From the NCBI GenBank assembly GCA_004123355.1, contig SCHM01000001.1:10302193-10366192 (forward strand): a DNA stretch of 64,000 bases. The letters run 5' to 3'. The notes beneath the pieces are model-generated. The model did not search any database, was not told the DNA's origin, and saw only the letters and a program-made list of their open reading frames with translations. A program made the position numbers and the translations under genes. Shown in pieces: positions 60,343 to 64,000 of the stretch (its first letter is position 1; every line of letters begins with the position of its first letter). The DNA is from Amphirosellinia nigrospora. Its lineage: Eukaryota > Ascomycota > Sordariomycetes > Xylariales > Xylariaceae.

Positions 60343-62037
60343 GAGCTATTTGTCATACTGTATAACTATACGATGAGATGGATCATACAGCGTCAACGTT
60401 GAGTGCCCCAGCTCTATTAACTACTAAGTTATCAATCTACTTGATGCCGGGGTAGACGCCGGGGCCATAGAGAAGGCCCCATTCATGTCTTGCCCGCTCC
60501 TACCATCATCCCACAGCCGACTCATTTGATCAACGTCGCCCGAACTCTACGAGTATTTTGATTGGTGACTCGACTTGACACTATGCATGACAGGAACTTC
60601 CTCATCAGTGGAGGCAAACCCCTTCTATTAGCCGCGGATTAAGTTGAGGAGATTATGAGGATGACATCGCATCCACACGTATTTCAGTAGACGAGCTCTA
60701 TCTCGTCCGCACAACACGATAAAACCAGCTGAAAGAGCCAAGCCGACCAGAAATATTTGTTCGCAACTAAGCGAGGGGTCGCCACCGACCCCTCCCGAAT
60801 TTGAAAACGCGAACTGTTGCCAACCTCCAACCGGGACGAAGCGGTATTTTCATATATATATAACATAGATAATATGCTCTCTGTACAAGCTGACTCTCCC
60901 CGTCGAATCGCCTTACCATGCGAAGTACTTGAACTCTTAAACTTAATTCCATGATGAGGAACGCTTGCGATGGCGTAACCCCCTATGCGAGAATCAAGAG
61001 CGATCAGACGATATTGGACTTCGCAGCTAGTCTCTGGCACGATTGACACTCGGACACCACTAGGACCGCGCCAAACACACATCGTACCTACTTCTCAGCA
61101 CCAAGAATAGTCTGGCGACGGAAATCGGCATAGTCGGAAAATATATCCAAGCAAAACGAAAGACGGTGACCAGCAAAGCCCAGACAGGGCGAGCACCCCA
61201 TGCTCCAAAGGAGCCCAGGACCTATGCCCCTATGGTTCCGGATCTTTACACGAAATATGAAACTCAATCTCTCGAATAAGCGGTACCCTCATCAGACTTA
61301 ATACCGACCTGATTACCCAATGCAAAGTCTGTCGGGGGTTTCGAGAACCGGCAAACCTCTGGAGCTACCATTACGACCACAGTCGTAATGTAGCTAGTTA
61401 ATAGTAATTAGTTAGACACCGCGTCTCCCTAAACAATGATCATTGAATAAGCTGTTCAAGATTCGAATAGACCGTTGCCTACAATCTATGCGTCGCTTTC
61501 CTTTTCTATTTCGCTCTGCTAAACCAATGATTAACAAAACACAAACTTATCCAAACTTGAAGTTTTATTAGATCTTTAATCCCATTGCTAATCAAACACA
61601 CGATAGCTACTCATTACTTCGACGCGTGTATCGCAACGCGATTAACTTGTTCTATGTCTCTGTATCTCTTCATCATATATCCCAATATTGAAGTGGTTAG
61701 AATAATTAGAAACCTCGGCTAAAGGCATCGATCATTCAGCCACTAGGTCGAAACACGAGGGTGATATAGATAATGATAATTGAGACTCGGGCGCGTAGTA
61801 CACTTGCTTGCTTTGTTGGAGCATAAGGAACTAATGATTTTATTTGACAAAGGCTCACCCGTGGATATCAAGATGAAGTGATAATGACCAATTGTGTTCC
61901 CTAAAGCAATCGTAGTCTCAATCTTGGCACTACCAAGCAGTCAGAAACATATAGATCAAGCTACACGCACTTACCTATCTACAAAGAAAGACTATTACCA
62001 GAGTACTAGTTATTACGAGATTTAAGCTGTGATATAT
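60343..62037. other. gene-poor region with LTR-like sequence
   Basis: About 1.7 kb between convergent genes. No coding signal is seen; a candidate LTR relic at about 61325 is listed separately. A TATATATATAT tract lies near 60855. Confidence 0.4.
61325..61560 (+). mobile_element. candidate solo-LTR fossil (family uncertain, LTR retrotransposon)
   Basis: Begins TGTCGGGGGTTTCGAGAACC, like the TG start of fungal LTRs, and holds a 9-bp inverted repeat CATTACGAC/GTCGTAATG around 61370-61392. The right end and target duplications were not found and no internal coding part is present. Age cannot be judged. Confidence 0.25.
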
Positions 62038-63263
62038 TCACCATCTACGAGGCGCTGCGGCGCCTCCTGACGTAAATGATCGAGAGGTTGTAGCAGATTT
62101 TGCTCTCTCCTTTTCCAGCTTAGCCAAACCCGTCCTATCCGTTATAGGAGTCGCATCAATGATGTTATCGAATGCGTCGTCGGCATCGGCATCTGAGTCA
62201 CCGTTGTCGGAGTCTGGCTCCATTTCTAAATCGACTTGGTAGCTCTGGGGTTGTGGGGGTGGGATGGCCTGCGGTTTTGGTTTCTTGTCCATGCCCTCGG
62301 ACTCGGCGAAAGGTTTAGATGCCAGAATCTTGCGTCTAATCTCCTCCATCTCTGCTTCGTCATCTTCGTCGTCTGTTATGTCAAAGGGTCCCTTCTTCTT
62401 TTGTGGCTTCCTCGGGTCTTCTATCAAGTCGCCTGGTTTAGGCCATTGAACAGGCTTTTTGCCAAGATAAATGCCGTCTATACTTTCGTGGTCATCATCT
62501 TCGTTGCTGCCGCCCTCTCCGTCTTCCTTGTCCTCTTCCTCATCGCCGTCTGAGTCCGAGTCTATTATAGCCCTACGATTGACGTTTCCTCCCTTCCACA
62601 GATCGTCATCGTCCTCATTTTCCCTGCTCTCGGCATGTTCGCGCTCTAGGCGCTCTAGCCATTCTTTCTCTGTCGTCTTAACGGCATCCTCATCCTCACA
62701 GGCAGCATACTTTTTAAGCAGCTTCGAGTTAATGGCGAGAAAGGACTCGCCGTAATTGAAAGGCCGCAGAACCTGCTCGGCCCAGTCGGGGTGGCCGCAG
62801 ATGTAAAAAGAAGCAGCCAAGGCCTCGACGCAGTTCAGGCGATATGGTTTGCCGTAGTTGACAGTGTTGGCGGCAACTAGGTAAGGTAGCAGGCGCTCAC
62901 ACTTTCCACCCACCTTGTTCCACTGAATCTCGCCAGTGCGCGCCCAGGAGCACTCGACGACGGCGGCGCCATACTGGTCCATCAGCTCGCGATCGGCGGG
63001 CGACAGGGTGTGTTTGCCGTTTGGGTGATGATGACGCCGTTATGGCGCTGGCCGAGGTGTAGGTCGCGCATGAGGCCGAGGCGGATGAGCTTCTTGCCGG
63101 AGCAGCGCTTCGGATCGCAGTGGTTCAGGTCCCAGCATGCGGCCTTGAAAGGAGGCTTTGCGTCATCGCCCTCATCGGAGTCGTCGACATTCCGGGCTGG
63201 GCGCGGTCGCGAGCGCGGGCCATTTTTCCCTCCTCGATAGTTATCCTTCTTGTGGCGCACCAT
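62038..63263 (-). CDS. TSR3: 18S rRNA aminocarboxypropyltransferase TSR3
   Basis: Adds the aminocarboxypropyl group to the hypermodified pseudouridine of 18S rRNA during late small-subunit maturation. The N-terminus is basic (MVRHKKDNYRGGKNG). ACWDLNHCDPKRCSGKKLIR is the family signature. It is followed by QWNKVGGKCERLLPYLVAAN and NYGKPYRLNCVEALAASFYI, the SPOUT-like SAM-binding core, and FNYGESFLAINSKLLKKYAA. A long acidic tail (repeated Glu/Asp/Ser) is typical of fungal members. A single missing C near 63018 separates NGVIIT from SPADRELMDQYGAAVVE. There is no intron. The acidic tail produces long antisense open frames. Confidence 0.92.
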
Positions 63264-64000
63264 CGTTTGTTGGAATTTAGGTGTGGGATCATAGAGGGGG
63301 GAAAGGGAAGAAACGGGTTTTTTATTTCAAGGTTTGGAGGTATAGTAGGCATTCCAGTATCTAAACTGGAGGGGTCCAAGAGGTCCACTTGGTCCTGTCA
63401 GGTCGTGGCGGGCATCACGCCCCGATTATAAAATAACCTATTATACATACATTTACACAAATCTACACCGCCCAAGCCCTAGCTTTAGGTGGATGAGGTA
63501 CCTAAAGGAAGTGCCGCCGGTGCTACCTACCTGTCTCACCCCCACGCAACGAGCGACTAATGATGGAAGTGGGATGGAATGGTTAACCTACTTAGCTGCC
63601 TGCCTCTAGCCAATACATACATCACATCAACTCCTTTCCCGCTACCTTACACGAGTGTCGATGCATTATCGTTGTCGACGTCGTCGTCGTCATCCTCCTC
63701 CAAAAACAAAGGTCGACATTCGTTAATTCAAGCTGTCCCGATCGCCAGAGTATACAAGGACATCGACCAACCCAAGCACCCTCACAAGCAAGCATTGGGC
63801 AATCACACAGTAGCCCTCTATTATCTTGCCTTCTGCTGTTTCATCATCGCTCGTTTTTTCCGAACCTGTATTGAATTATCTGCGGCAACAAACCAGCCGC
63901 CAATAGCGACCTCGCTAGCGACAGTAACAAGATAACGATCACGTCAACTCTCACCACGCCCACCGCGCCCACCGCCACGACGAGGAGAGTAGAGACGACA
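63264..64000. other. upstream region of TSR3 and window edge
   Basis: Presumably the TSR3 promoter and the 5' leader of a gene beyond the window. The frame at 63579-63935 has a Ser run and no recognised domain. Confidence 0.4.

Noticed and set aside
62236-62755. Plus-strand open frames rich in Ser, Val and Leu
   Set aside because: They are antisense to the acidic tail of TSR3; acidic GA-rich codons create such frames.
809-63263. Programmed frameshifting as the cause of the many breaks
   Set aside because: The breaks are too many, occur in both directions, have no common slippery site or structure, and affect housekeeping families that use a single frame elsewhere.
1-64000. CRISPR arrays, rRNA genes or functional tRNAs
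   Set aside because: None is visible; the genome type makes CRISPR implausible and no complete cloverleaf or rRNA segment was seen.

Overview
The window looks like nuclear DNA of a filamentous ascomycete (Pezizomycotina). Its genes carry many short spliceosomal introns, mostly 53-80 bp, with GTRNGT donors and CTRAC branch sites. The protein families are typical of this group: DUF3292 membrane protein, DAL5-type permease, CorA-like membrane protein, DUF1996 secreted protein and an Mtf2-like mitochondrial protein. The species cannot be named from sequence alone.

Layout. 0.8-10 kb: a thiamine-diphosphate enzyme, mannose-6-phosphate isomerase, a DUF3292 membrane protein and a secreted rhamnogalacturonan acetylesterase. 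10.8-21.6 kb is a housekeeping block: an Mtf2-like mitochondrial protein, CMR1 (WD40), CDC7 kinase and condensin subunit CND1. CDC7 and CND1 are head to head. 22-28.3 kb: an allantoate-type permease, a stand-alone cellobiose-dehydrogenase-like cytochrome and a secreted DUF1996 protein. 28.3-31.9 kb has no recognisable gene and its centre is AT-rich. 31.9-45.3 kb: a large C2H2 zinc-finger protein, a GH29 alpha-L-fucosidase, a membrane serine hydrolase, a class I glutamine-amidotransferase-like (DJ-1/PfpI) protein, a type II haloacid dehalogenase and an HNH-domain protein. 45.9-49.3 kb: two tandem paralogues with two C2H2 fingers and a C-terminal coiled coil. 53-60.3 kb is an accessory block: a small orphan, a CorA-like membrane protein and a protein kinase-vWA fusion. 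62-63.3 kb: the ribosome-biogenesis enzyme TSR3.

Two things stand out. First, four introns in four unrelated genes are related to one another. They share a start near GTAAGCAATTCTCGGAACC and an end near AACTGACTCCGAGT-TTGTAG, as introner-like elements would. Second, nearly every conserved gene, including genes essential in yeast, is broken by one-base frame shifts, often at homopolymers. That is better explained by consensus indel errors than by mass pseudogenisation, so most broken genes are listed here as CDS.

The secreted and transport genes (acetylesterase, fucosidase, cytochrome, permease) suggest a plant-associated or saprotrophic lifestyle. The kinase-vWA/CorA neighbourhood resembles fungal accessory loci that may act in self/non-self or stress signalling; that is inference only.
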